DNA of 64,000 nt from Datura wrightii (GCA_035772735.1 JASDFA010000007.1:85645501-85709500), one strand, 5' to 3'; shown: positions 10,119-22,485, numbered from the stretch's first letter. The notes: generated by a model from the sequence alone, not told the origin. Numbers and translations: made by a program.

Positions 10119-12476
10119 CGAAATACCCCAAAGGTCCCTAAGAATAGACTCGAGATTGAAAATGTGATCAGTAGAAAAAGTTTGAAAAAAATTACTCAAA
10201 ATGACTCATATGGGAAGGAGTAATGAGTCGTAGAACTGCTCATGGTTAGAATCTGCAGAAAGAGGCCTTGTAGTAATGATCAAGGGATGACCTGTTGGGT
10301 GATGTAACTGGTTGTGGTTTGAAGTCGTTGTTTGTCTCTGAGGTACCAAGGTTGGATTGTACGAGTTGTGGCACGACTTGTTATGGAGAACAACTAGACG
10401 TGGGCAGTACCCATGAGAAGGTGTAGTGACAATGGACAGTCAAACGACCCATTGAAATGTGTAATGACTTGTGGTGTGGACCCGTGGTGGAAATTCCAAA
10501 AGCTTTACTTGTGGAGTATATCATGACGATCAGAGGACACAATGGGTCATTCCATTAAGTAATGACCCATCTGTCGAGTCGTTATTCAAAGGCCTGAGAA
10601 CTGAGAAACATTAGAAGGAAGTAACGAGCGTGTAATGAGTCGTTGGACCTCGGGACGACTCATTGGTTGCGTCATGGCACCTGGCAGTATGACTTTCCCT
10701 GTGAAATCAGTAAGGGCATTTTCATAATTTCTAAGCCCCTAAGCCCTGAAAGAAGTGTATTAGGGAGTTTAACCTATTTAAATTCATTCAACTCCCATGC
10801 ATGAAAGTTTAGAAATTCCCCTTTGAAGATCAAGCTTGAAATTCCTCAATTCTTCACCCATATCTCTTGGTCTTTCAAAGTCAAGTTTAGATTCATCCTA
10901 CCCAGGTATGTAGGGCTATGAATGAGAGTTTCTTTTCACTCTCGTGCCCATATCTCTCCTCCATTTCATAAATTCAAGTCTTAATACAAGTTGATGATTT
11001 TATGGGGTTTTAACCAAATTTTATGAAATTCTCTATGATTTGTCTATGGGTTAATTTCCTTCATGCTGCAAAGTATGTTTTAAGATTCATGGAGAGATTT
11101 TATACCTATTTTGATTATAAATTCACAATTTCAAGTTTTAGAAAATCATGCCCTAGTATGCTAGTTTTATGAAAAATAAAGTTTATGATTCATGATTTCA
11201 AGTATGATGAGATATCTAGCATGAATGAATGTTTACAAATTACCCATGTATGATTGTATGATTATGACTTATGAAGTCTATTTCAAGTATGCATGATTTT
11301 AATATTTTTGGCAAGCCCACATAAGCAAAGTAAGTTTTTACAATTTAGCCAAGGCTAATAAGATCAGCTTATCTTATATTTTGGAGTCAAGACTCCCACT
11401 ACAACTTATGATATGTTTTGGAGTCAAGACTCCCCATGTTCATATTTCAAACTATGCATGTTTTGGGGAGCAGTGTCTAGTACCAAGTAGGCTCGGGGTT
11501 CCAAGGTTCTTCGGTCTCTAAACTGTGCGCCAATGTAGGTATATTTATATTTGGGAACTTTCAAGAGAGTTTGCCCCGCCTGCCAGAGGGTCTTCAGCTT
11601 GATATTGATATCATGGTAGTGTCCTTAACCATGGCAAGGTTTTGGAAGGCTCTGCCCACTTGAATATGATAGTTGGGGAATTATGTAAGCTCTATCGTAA
11701 TGGTGTCGATTATGACGAGTCTCCCATTATTCCTCATGATTTCAGTTATGCATGTTCATGACTTATGGTATTATGTTTTACAGTATATTTGACCCAATAA
11801 TTAGTTTATAAGCTTTTACTTTGATTTTAGTTATGGAAAGTCATATGATTTTTATCTTCAACTTTGGGTCATTTTATTCAGATATGATATTCAGCTTATG
11901 ACTATACATGATTCAGACTTAGACTTCAACATGCAATCCTTACTCTTATGATCTTATGATCTATGTTTATATGCATGATTTTTGTTTATCCTTACTCAAT
12001 ATGTTTTACTTACCTTGCATACTCAGTACATTCTAAGTACTGACTCTATACTCTATGTTATATCATTCCATGATACAACTTTAGGCGATTAAACTCAATT
12101 CTGCCACTAGTCGGTTTCCCTTAGATTTGTTCAGTTTTCCATCATTGGTGAGTCCTCATCCTTCGAGGACCTTTACCTAGTGTCGAGTTATGTTATTTTT
12201 AGTTTCAGATTTTAGTGAGCTAGTCGGGGATGTTTTTCCATCAGCTCTTCAGACATGTTAGAGGCTTATCAGACAATTTGTAGAATTTCAACTTTGTCAG
12301 TGTTGACTCTGTTATGATTGATATGTATCCAGACTTTTGCTTATTCATGATTTGTTTATCAGTTTATGCTTGATTTATTCTCTTTAGTCGCTATGTTCGT
12401 GTCATGGGTTGACTTGAAGCCATTTTTGGTTCTAAATTTCGTGTCTTGATCTGGGGTCTCAGCTTGGGTCATGACA
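10119..12476 (+). repeat. 5' LTR of element 1
   Basis: It begins CGAAATACCCC, where the 3' LTR has TGTAATACCCC, so the terminal T has mutated. It ends GGGTCATGACA just before the primer site. Length is 2358 bp. The first 600 bases carry repeated acgactcgt-like words in both orientations (for example 10222-10232, 10569-10580, 10638-10670). Confidence 0.9.
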
Positions 12477-12480
12477 AACT

Positions 12481-12492
12481 TGGTATCAGAGC
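12481..12492 (+). other. primer-binding site for tRNA-iMet (element 1)
   Basis: TGGTATCAGAGC, the standard complement to the 3' end of initiator tRNA-Met in plant LTR elements, begins four bases after the LTR end. Confidence 0.92.
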
Positions 12493-12547
12493 AAAGGTTT
12501 AGGTGTGTCCTAGCGTGTCTGAAAGCTGCATTTAATAAAGTCTTTTC

Positions 12548-12575
12548 CATGGGTGTGAAGCGCGCCACACTTATG
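12548..12575 (+). promoter_or_regulatory. conserved leader hairpin with GCGCGC loop (element 1 copy)
   Basis: The RNA would form a 10-bp stem, CAUGGGUGUG pairing with CACACUUAUG including two G-U pairs, closed by the 8-nt loop AAGCGCGC. The loop contains the self-complementary hexamer GCGCGC. It lies 55 nt after the primer site and upstream of gag. The same 28 nt occur unchanged at 44375-44402 and 49200-49227. By analogy with retroviral dimer initiation stem-loops it could mediate genome RNA dimerisation or packaging; that function is inferred. Confidence 0.6.
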
Positions 12576-12685
12576 GGGGAGAGTGTACAAGACGTTTTAG
12601 GAAATTTCCCTTCTTTCATGATCTATGTTGTACGATAAAGTATCTCTCTATCCTTCTAACTCATGTTATACGCATTTGCAGAAAT

Positions 12686-13915
12686 ATGCCTCCACATCGA
12701 GTGAATGGAAGAGGAATGTTAATAGGAATGGCCATGACAATGGCAATGGACACGGGCATCAGCAAGCCCCGCCACCACTAGTAGATCCTATGCTCGATCA
12801 GATCACACATGTTGAGTTTAGAGCGGTATTTCATATGTTGTCATAGGCGATGATCGCTTAGGTCAATTAGTAGGCAGTCGCTCATGTTCCTCAGAATGGA
12901 AATGCAGCGGCAGCAAGAGTACGGGACTTTATCTGGATGAATCCATCAGAGTTTCTGAGGTCAAAGGTAGATGAGGACCCTACTGAGTTCATTAAGGAGG
13001 TGTAGAAGATCACCTAGATTATGGGGGTGACTAGGGAGGAAAGTGTGGACCTAGCCTCCTATCAGTTGAAGGGGGTTTCTTACATATGGTACTGCCAGTG
13101 AAAAGATTGTAGGGCAGTAGGAGCAGTTCTCGTGAGTTAGGATGAGTTTGTGACTGCCTTCTTGGATAGGTTCTTCCCTAGGGAGTTGAGGGAGGCAAAG
13201 GTGGCAGAGTTCATCAACTTGCAGCGGTACCACAAGACAGTCTAAGAGTATGCCTTGGAGTTTACCCGGTTATCTAAGTATGCACTAGAGATGGTTACAG
13301 ATCAGAGGGCTCAAATGAGAAGGTTTGTGAATGGAATATCAAACTCGCTGGTTAAGGAGTGCAAGACCGCTATGTTGAATAGTGATCTAGACATCTCACG
13401 ATTGGTTATATAAGCCCTGCAGATAGAGGCAGATCAGATGAGGGAGAAGGAGAGAGAGCCCAAGAGGGCCAAGATAGGGAGTTAAGGATAGTTTCTGCAG
13501 AGGTTTGGTGGAGGACACCATCAGTAGCCCCACCAGAGGTCATCATCCCCAGCGCCACCATCAGCTAGTGTTTCGTCTAGGCCGAGGCGTGATCAGAGGG
13601 GTGGGGTATTAGGCTCCAGAGGTCAGGGGAGCAGGTCAGGAGAGCCCTGCCGTCTAGTTTGCAGCAAGTGTGGCAGGAAGCACACTGAAGAGTCCCTAGA
13701 AGGTTCAAGTGCATGTTTCAGGTATGGGAAGCCTGGACATCTGCTCCAAGACTGCCCTTTGGCCAGACAAGGCCATAGTAGAGCCCATGACCTAGCTACT
13801 AGTTTAGCAGCTCCACCAGCACACTCAGCTCAATAGGGTGCATCCACTAGTGCAGGTAGTGGTCAGTGTCAGAATAGATTTTATGCCCTCTCATGTCATT
13901 AGGAGCAAGAGGTCT
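12686..13915 (+). pseudogene. gag of element 1
   Basis: The start ATG is placed at 12686 (MPPHRVNGR...), equivalent to the gag starts of elements 2 and 3. The capsid part (about 12900-13400) shows blocks such as VDEDPTEF, SVDLASYQLKGVSYIWY and FLDRFFPRELREAKVAEF. The nucleocapsid zinc knuckle near 13710 has lost its second Cys (CFRYGKPGHLLQDC). At least ten in-frame stops occur, nearly all at codons where elements 2 or 3 have CAG, CAA or TGG, consistent with C-to-T or G-to-A decay. It would have been the capsid/nucleocapsid polyprotein. Confidence 0.85.
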
Positions 13916-15226
13916 CTCCAGATGTGGTCATTGGTATGTTACGAATATTTCATCTTGATGCAGATGTATTGTTAGATCCAGAGGCTACCCTATCTTTTTT
14001 GACTCCTTATGTTGCTATTAGTTTCGGAGTCAGTCCCGAAATCCTATCAGAACCATTTTTAGTCCTACTCCAATCGATGACTCAGTTATAGCTTGATAGG
14101 TATACAGGAATTGCCCTATCATAGTCCTTCATAGAGTGACCACAGCCAATCTAGTAGAGTTATACATGACCAATTTTGATGTTATCTTCGGTACGGATTA
14201 GTTGCGTGCATGTTACATCTCAGTGAATTGTAGAACCCGTATGGTAGAGTTCAGATTTTAGAGTGATCCATTTCTTGAATAGAAAGGTAGTTCAGATGTG
14301 CCTGTGGGTCACTTTGTTTCCTATCTTAAGGCTAGAAAGATGATTTCTAAAGGCTGTGTGTACCATCTAGTTCAGGTTAAGGATGCGACACCCGAGACCC
14401 CAACTCTTCAGTTAATTCCTATAGTATGTGAATATCTAGAGATGTTCCCAGATGATCTACTAGGAGTCCCTCCCGAGAAACAGATTGACTTTGGTATTGA
14501 CTTTCTTCTTGATACACAGCCTATATCTACTCCTCCTTAAAGAATGGCTCCAGCAGAGCTGAAGGAGTTGAAAGAGCAGTTGAAAGATCTTCTAGATGAG
14601 GGATTCATCAAGCCTAGCAAATTCCTATGGGTGCACTACTTCTCTTTGTTCAAAAGAAGGATGATTCCCTTAGAATGTGCATTGACTATCGATAGTTGAA
14701 CAAGGTCACAATCAAGAACATGTATCCCCTCCCCAGAATTGATGACTTGTTTGACCAACTTTAGGGTGTTGAGTGCTTCTCAAAGATAGACCTCAGATCC
14801 GGCTACCATCAGCTTAGGGTTAGGGAGAGTGACATTTCAAAGACAGCCTTCAGGACACGGTATGGTCACTATGAATTCATAGTTATGTCTTTTGGACTAA
14901 TGAATTCTCCTACATCTTTCATGGATTTGATGAACAGGGTGTTTAAGCCATAGTTGGATATGTTCGTGATTGTCTATATAGATGATATTCTCGGAGTGGG
15001 GAGGAGAATGTTGCTCATTTGAGGATTGTGCTACAAACTCTCAAGGATCGCCAACTGTTAGCTAAATTCAGCAAGTGTGAGTTTTGGTTTGACTCAGTAG
15101 CATTTTTGGATCATTTGGTGTCAAGTGAGAGTGTGCAGGTGGACTCTCAAAAGATAGAAGCGGTGAAGAATTGGCCTATACTAGTTAGTCCTTCGAATAT
15201 CAGGAGCTTCATAGGTTTAGCCGGCT
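13916..15226 (+). pseudogene. protease and 5' half of reverse transcriptase of element 1
   Basis: The protease block at about 13965-14060 reads LLDPEATLSFLTPY, where the catalytic DxGA motif has its Gly changed to Glu. An open piece at 14298-14540 links to RT (about 14544-15226), with DLRSGYHQLRVRESD and VYIDDIL near 14980 as the catalytic block. Stops include a TAG at 14199 in place of a Trp codon and a TAG at 14693 in the fingers region. A frameshift lies near 14620. The sequence stops within the ...GLAGYY... motif at 15226, where a solo LTR is inserted, and resumes at 17759. Confidence 0.85.
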
Positions 15227-15231
15227 ACTAC

Positions 15232-17753
15232 TGTCACGACCTGAGTCTAGATGAGACACAGTACTTGGAGTCCTCAAGCCAACCCATGGTCTATCATAAC
15301 ACTGGTAAACTGAGTAAACATAAGCGGAAGCTTTAAATAAATAAGATTATTTTAAGAAAAATTGATTTGCCAAAAGTCCATACATCTAAAAAAAATAATA
15401 CTGAATATTTGAGTCTATGTCTGAAAGTCAACTACTAAATGATAAGTTGTTGGGGCAAGCCCCCAGCTAACTCTAAAGTCTAACTGAAATAAACTAACTA
15501 AAAATAAATACCGTCCTGAAAGGATGAGGACCACCAAAAGCTGCTGCTAGTATCGTCTGAAGGAATCTACTGATGATGTTAGGGCTGAGAACCTGCGCCT
15601 ATATCATGATACGATACAGTATAGAAGTTACACGTCAGTACTTTGTATGTACTGAGTAAGTGAGAAATTTAATAAGCATGAAAGAACAAGTAACTGGACT
15701 GTAGTGACATGTAATGACCAAGTGAAATATTGAAAACTGATACAATTGAAGTATAACTGATATGGTCAATAGGGACCCTGACTGATGGTCATAGACATGT
15801 CTTGGATCTGAGATACTGATCTGAGCTAAACTGAACTAGACTGAACTGAGCTAAACTGAAACTATACTAACTAGTGGGAGAGTCTATAACCTACATATAA
15901 CCACGTAAGCTAAACGTGGAGTTCAATGTATACGCTCCATCGATAGGATCCAATATACCTTTCCAAGGTATAAATGCATTAACTGGGTGATCACAAATCT
16001 AGGGCCATTGGGACAATAAAATAACCTACGGTGGCAATGTAGTTATGGGAACCTGGGTGTGTTGGAACCCCAGTCTACTCGGTACTAAGTCCTCCCACAA
16101 GATAGTCCTAATCTGACTACTAAGTTGATAGCTCAAAATTGGAGTTCAAGACTAATCAGGGATACTAGTTTGGAAGTACCCTGAGAGTCTTATCAAACCG
16201 GATTCTATAACTGGTGTTCTAAGACTGGCCAGAGCTGCTTATCTGGAAGGCCGTAACCATCTAAAGAACAAACTAAAGCTGAAGTTGGTGGTTCTAAGAC
16301 TGGTTAGAGCTGCTTATTTGGAAGCATCATAATTGTCTAAAGAACAAACTGGTAACTGATATTTGGGAGGCATTACTAACACCTCAAGAAAAGACTATAG
16401 TCAAACTGATCAGCTGACATTTTTGAAAATGGTGGAGATACTAACATTTGACTGAAACTGGACTAGCATGAAACTGACTGAGAATTCTACTGATATTAAT
16501 AATATGGGAATTCCAACACTAATAGAATCACGCAACATGAATAACCAGTGAATCATACAAGACTCTAATCCATTGTATTCTAGAGCTAGGGCTAAAATCA
16601 TCTTTACAGGAAGCAAGTAGCAACATGATCTCTATGTAATGGAAAAATATAGCAGCTAACAACATGAAAAACATTCGACATGCATTTAATCGAATTCTGA
16701 CTGAAAGATTGCTAAAATTTTAAAACCTCAGGGATAGGACCGATAAAAAAATTAAATGGGTTTTGGGGCACAAGGGAAGGAAAATTCCCTTGCTAAATTC
16801 TCACATACCTGGTGATGAAAACCCTTGAGAAGATCTGAAAAGAAAAGTTGAACCCTTGCTCCTGCTCTGTCCTTTCTGACTGAGTTCTACGTTCTGACTT
16901 TTAAGGGAATGGGAGGAATGAAGTATGAATGTCGATTACCCCTCTAAATCCCCTGAATATAACCCCAAACGATGTAGTTTAGGGATTGAAAATGTGAAAA
17001 GTTACAAAAATTCCCCTGAGAGAAATTTGAAAAAACTGCCCGACAAGGACCAACGGGTCAAACAATGAGTCATTGGTTGATACCACAACTCGTTGGGACT
17101 AGTCGTTGGTCCTGGGACTAAATCTAGGGCTTACTGGAATTGGAAACGGGTGGGTACCATGACTCATTGGAAGAACCAATGGGTCGTTGGTACCTCCTGT
17201 GGCCACTGGCAGGGATTCGAGTAAAAACACTGGACCCCCTCTCTAACGGGTGACACCACGACTCATTGGTTGAGACAATGAGTCATTTTCACCCCTCGTC
17301 TTGGATACTAGAAATTTTGAATAATTTTTGGTATTAACACCACGGGTGGACACAATGACTCGTTGTGTGATGCAATGGGTCATTGTTGCCACTCGTTGTC
17401 ACTGGAAGAGATCATCAACAACACCCTGGAGCTCCAACTAACGAACCAACCCATGAGTCGTTACATTAGATGATGACTCATTGTTTGACTTGTGGGTTCC
17501 TAAAAAAGGTCAACTGATTCCTGAGCTGGGAAGGTAACGAGTGATAAGACGACTCGTTGCCTCACGGAACGGGTCGTTCCACACCTTGTTAGTTCTTGGA
17601 GAACAACTGGCAGGGCTAACCACGACTCAGACAATGGGTCGTTACTGCTGACAATGACTCATTGTCTCAGTTGTTCTGAGAAAAAGTTTTGGTTTTCCCC
17701 TGGTTTTTCATGCAAGGTCTGAGTTTGGTCTAGGAAAGTTTTAGGGTGTTACA
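15232..17753 (-). mobile_element. solo LTR of a related gypsy family inserted in element 1 RT
   Basis: The segment runs TGTCACGACC...GTGTTACA and is flanked by ACTAC at 15227-15231 and 17754-17758. Removing it and one ACTAC rejoins the RT frame. On the minus strand it starts TGTAACACCC and ends GGTCGTGACA, matching the TGTAATACCC...GGTCATGACA ends of the chromovirus LTRs here, so it is antisense to its host. No internal region is present, as expected after recombination between two LTRs. The block at 17040-17690 (the LTR start on the minus strand) is packed with GACTCGTTGG and AATGGGTCGTT words. Confidence 0.9.
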
Positions 17754-17758
17754 ACTAC

Positions 17759-19816
17759 AGAAGGTTTTTTGAAGTATTTTCATCCATTGCAACACTATTG
17801 ACTAAGTTGACCTAGAAGGAAGTCAAATTTCAGTCGCCGAAAGCCTGTGAGAAGAGTTTTTAGGAGTTAAAGACTCGACTCACTTCAGTCCCAGTATTAA
17901 CTCTACAGAGGGCACGAATGGATTTATCGTTTATTGTGATGCCTCTAGGGTTAATCTTGGTTGTGCGTTGATGCAACATGGTAAAGTCATTGAGTATAAC
18001 TCTGGACAACTTAAGACTCATGAAAACAATTACCCGACGCATTACCTAGAGTTTGCAACGGTGGTGTCACATTGAAGATTTGGAGACACTAATTGTATGG
18101 GGTGCATGTGGATGTGTTCACGAATCATAAGAGCCTTCAATATGTGTTCACTCAGAAGGACCTGAATTTATGATAAAGGAGGTGGCTAGAGCTTCTCAAA
18201 GATTATGACATGAGTGTCCTTTATCATCAGGGCAAGGCCAATGTAGTGGCGGATGCCCTTAGCAGACTGTCCATGGAAAGTGTGTCTCATGTGGAGGATG
18301 GGAGGAAACAGTTAGCAAAGGATGTCCATGGGCTTGCTCGTTTAGGGGTTCGCCTTGTTGACTCGATAGACGGTGGTATCATTGTTTAGAATGGGTTCAG
18401 AATCTTAATTGGTGATTTAGGTCAAGGCTAGGCAAGACGAGGATCCTATCTTTATAAAACTAAAGGAAGCGGTTCACAATCAGAAGGTGGAGGTCTTGTC
18501 CCAAGGGGGAGATGGTGTACTTTATTATCAGGGTCGTTTATGTGTTCTAGGTGTTGATGATTTGAGAGAACGGATATTGGGCGAGGCTCATGGCTCTCGA
18601 TATTGCATCCACCCAGGTGCCACCAAGATGTATCGTGACCTACGGGAAATTTATTGGTGGAATAGCATGAAGAAGGACATAACAGAGTTTGTGGCTAAGT
18701 ATCCGAATTGTCAACAAGTGAAAGTGGAGCATTAGAGACCTAGAGGTGTGCTACAAGACATTAGTATCCCTACTTGGAAGTGGAAAGAGATCAATATGGA
18801 CTTACACGCTAATAGTATGACTCTATATGGGTGGTGGTAGACAGGTTAACCAAGGCAGTGCATTTTTTACCAGTCAAAACTACCGATTCAGCTGAGGACT
18901 ATGCTAGATTATATACTCGAGAGTTATTTCGGTTGCATGGAGTTCCCTTGTCCATCATTTCAGATAGAGGTACTCAATTTACCTCGTAGTTTTGGAGATT
19001 ATTTTAGAAGGGACTTGGTACTCAGGTCAAGCTTAGCATAGCTTCTCACTCTCAAACAGACGATTTAGACTCTTGAGGATATGTTGAGAGCATGTGTGAT
19101 TGACTTTAAAGGTAGTTGGAATGATCATTTACCTCTCGTCGAGTTTGCTTATAACAACAGTTACCACTCCAGTATTCAGATGAATCTGTTTGAGGCTCTT
19201 TATATGTGGAGATGTAGGTCACCTATTGGATGGTTCGAGGTAGGTGAGGCTACATTGATAGGGCTAGATTTAGTTCATGAGGCCATAGAGAAAGTTCAGC
19301 TTATTAGAGAAAGGCTGAAAATAGCTCAGAGTCGACAGAAATCCTTTGAGGATGTTAGGAAGAGAGAGCTTGAATTCGAGGTTGATGATTGAGTGTTTCT
19401 GAAGGTGTCTCCTATGAAGGGAGTGATGAAGCTTGGGAAGAAAGAGAAGCTTAGTCCCCGATATGTTGGTCCTTATAGAATTTTAAGGCGAGTTGGAAAG
19501 GTGGCATATGAGTTGGAGTAACCAGCAAAGTTAGCTTTGATACATCCAATTTTCTATGTGTCTTTATTAAAGAAGTTCATTGGTGACCCGGCCTTGGTTA
19601 TTCCGGTAGAGAGCTTAGGTGTAAAAGATAGCCTTAACTATGAGGAGTTTCCAGTTGAGATCCTTGATCATTAAGCTCAGAAATTGAGGAACAAAGAAGT
19701 GGCTTCAGTGAAGGTTTTGTGGAGGAATCAGCTTGTTGAATAAGCTACATGGGAAGCTGAAGCAGATATGATGGCTAAATACCCACATCTTTTTCCTACC
19801 AGCTCAGTTCCAGCAT
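17759..19816 (+). pseudogene. RT end, RNase H, integrase and chromodomain-like tail of element 1
   Basis: The RT connection resumes at 17759. RNase H spans about 17900-18290 (FIVYCDASRVNLGCALMQ, then a mutated HTD region). The integrase zinc region is at 18487-18735 (HPGATKMYRDLREIYWW, PNCQQVKVEH). The core follows over 18760-19200 with a gap where part of the first catalytic block is missing (near 18803), then a frameshift near 19055. The tail at 19640-19816 (KEVASVKVLWRNQ, TWEAEADMM) is the chromodomain-like C-terminus that marks chromoviruses. Stops at several codons make it inactive. Confidence 0.85.
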
Positions 19817-20047
19817 GAGGTATCAGTTTTCTCAGTACTCTACTCAGTTTCCTGTCAAGTTCACATATCTCAGTTGCTTTCATATTTTAGCATGTACATA
19901 TGGATCATGAATTCAATTCAGTCATGTATTTCAGTCCGGAGTCAGTCACTCCGTCAGTTTCCTACTTCAGATAATCAGTATTTGAAATTTCAATTCTTTC
20001 CCCAGCATTTCAGTAAGTTTAACCCACATTCGAGGATGAATATTTTC

Positions 20048-20060
20048 AAGGGGGAGATAT
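20048..20060 (+). other. polypurine tract of element 1
   Basis: AAGGGGGAGATAT lies immediately before the 3' LTR start at 20061. This is the expected site for plus-strand priming. Confidence 0.85.
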
Positions 20061-22480
20061 TGTAATACCCCAAAGGTTTCTAAGAATAGACTCAGGATTG
20101 GAGATATGATCAGCAAAAAAAGTTTTAAAAAAATGACTCAGAGGACTAGTGGTACGAGTCGTGAGAAGGAGTAATGAGTCGTGGAACTGCTTGTGCTCAG
20201 AATCTGCAGAAGGAGGCCCTGTAGTAACGAGTCAAGGGACGACCCGTGATGTAACGGGTCATGGTTTGAAGTCATTGTTTGTCTCTGAGGTACCAGGGTT
20301 GGATGGTACGAGTTATGGTACAGCTCGTTGTGGGGAAGAACGAACAGTGGTTAGTACCTGTGAGAAGGTGTAGTGAAAGTTGGTGTACTGACAATGAACA
20401 ATCTAATGACCCTTTGGAACGTGTAACGGATCATAGTGTGGACCTTGGTGGAACTCTAGAAGCTTTACTTGTGGAGTCTGTCATGATGATCAAAGGACAG
20501 AATGGGTCGTTCTGTCGAGTAACGACCCATCTATCGAGTCGTCGTTCAAAAGCCTGAGAATTGAGAAACTTTAGAAGGAAGTAACAAGCGATCTAATAAG
20601 TTGGACCTCGGGACAACTCATTGGTTGAGTCATACCACCCGGCAGTATGACTTTTCCTGCCAAATCAATAAGGGAATTTTTGCAATTCCTAAGCCCTTAA
20701 AGTCTGAAAGAAGTGTATTAAGGGAGTTTAATCTATTCTAATTCATTCAACTCTCATACATGCAAGTTTAGAAGTTCCCCTTTGAAGATCAGGCTTGAAA
20801 TTCCTCAATTCTTCCTCCAAATCTCTTCGGCTTTCAAAGTCAAGTTTAGATTCAGCTTACCCAGGTATGTAGGATATGAATGAGAGTTTTCTTTCACTCT
20901 CATGCCCATATCTCTTCTCAATTTCATGAATTCAAGTCTTAATTCAAGTTGATGATCTTTTGGGGTTTTAACCCAATTTTATGAAATTATCTATGATTTG
21001 TCTATGGGTTAATTTCCTTCATATTTCAAAGTAGATTTTAAGATTCATAAAAAGATTTTATACCTATTGATTTTAGATTCATGATGTCAAGCTTTAGAAA
21101 ATTATGTCCTATTATGCAAGTTTTATGAAAAATCAAGTTTATGATTCATGATTTCAAGTATGATGAGATATCTAGCATGAATGAATATTTACAAATTACC
21201 CATGTATGAATGTATGATTATGACTTATAATGTCTATATCAAGTATGCACGATTTTAAGATTTTGGGCAAGCCCATATAAGTTAAGTAAGTTTTCACGAT
21301 TTAGCCAAGGCTAATAAGATCAGCTTATCATATGTTTTGGAGTCAAGACTCCCATTACAACTTATGATATGTTTTGGAGTCAATACTTCCCATGTTCAAA
21401 TTTCAAACTATGCATATAATTATGATTTCAGTTTCGTTGAAAAGCGATGGGAGCATTATGCATGTATTTGGGAGTAGTGTCTAGCACCGAGTAGGCTTAG
21501 GGTTTCAAGGTTCTCCGGTCTTAGAACTACGCACCAATGTAGGTATTTTTATATTTGGGACCTCTCAAGAGAGTTTCCCCCGCCCGCCAAAGGGCCTTTA
21601 GCTTGATATCTATATCATGGTAGCTTCCTTAGCCTTGGAAAGATTTGGGATGGCTCTGGCCACTTGATTGTGATAGTTGGGGCATCACGTAAACTCTATC
21701 GTGATGGAGTTGGTTATGACAAGTCTCCCATTGTTTCTCATGATTTTAGTTATGCATGTTCATGACTTATGGTATTATGTTTTACAGCAGGTTTGACCCA
21801 ATGATCAGTTTATAAGCTTTTACTTATGATTTCAGTTATGAAAAGACATATGATTTTTAACTTCAGCTTTGGTCATTCTATTCGGATATGATATTCAGCC
21901 TATGACTTTCCATGATTCAGACTCAGATTTCAGCATGCAGTCCTTGCTCTCATGATCTTATGATCTATGTTTATATGCATGATTTCAGTTTATATTTACT
22001 CAGTATGTTTTACTTACCTTGCATACTCAATACATTCTAAGTATTGAACGCATACTCTGTGCTGTATCGTTTTATGATACAGGTTTAGACGATCAAACTC
22101 AGTTCCGCCGTTAGCTAGTTTCCCGCAGCTTACTTCAGTTTCCCATCATTGGTGAGTCCTCATCCTTCGAGGACCTTCAGCTAGTGTCGAGTTATGTTAT
22201 TTTTAGTTTCAGACTTTAATGAGCTAGTTGCGGATGTTGTCCGATCAGCTCTTTAGACATGTTAGAGGTTTATCAGACAATTTGTAGAATTTTAGCTTTG
22301 TTAGTATTGACTCTGTTATAATTGATATGTATCCAGACTTCCGCTTATTCATGATTAGTTAATCAGTTTCCGCTTGATTTATGCTCTTTAGCCGCTATGT
22401 TCATGTTATGAATTGGCTTGGAGCCATTCGTGGTTCTAGATACCATGTCTCGATCCGGGTTCTCACCTTGAGTCATGACA
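20061..22480 (+). repeat. 3' LTR of element 1
   Basis: It runs from TGTAATACCCC to GAGTCATGACA (2420 bp) and aligns along its length with 10119-12476, with frequent substitutions and small indels. It is followed by CATAT, the target duplication. Confidence 0.93.
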
Positions 22481-22485
22481 CATAT

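Larger units (their letters stand above)
10119..22480 (+). mobile_element. element 1: complete but decayed Ty3/gypsy chromovirus (Tekay/Del type)
   Basis: Both LTRs (10119-12476 and 20061-22480) are present, flanked by the same five bases CATAT at 10114-10118 and 22481-22485. The order tRNA-iMet primer site, gag with zinc knuckle, protease, RT, RNase H, integrase, chromodomain-like tail, polypurine tract is that of plant chromoviruses. LTRs of about 2.4 kb suggest the Tekay/Del clade. The LTRs differ visibly and there are many in-frame stops, so this is an old copy. RT is interrupted by a nested solo LTR (15232-17753). Confidence 0.93.
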
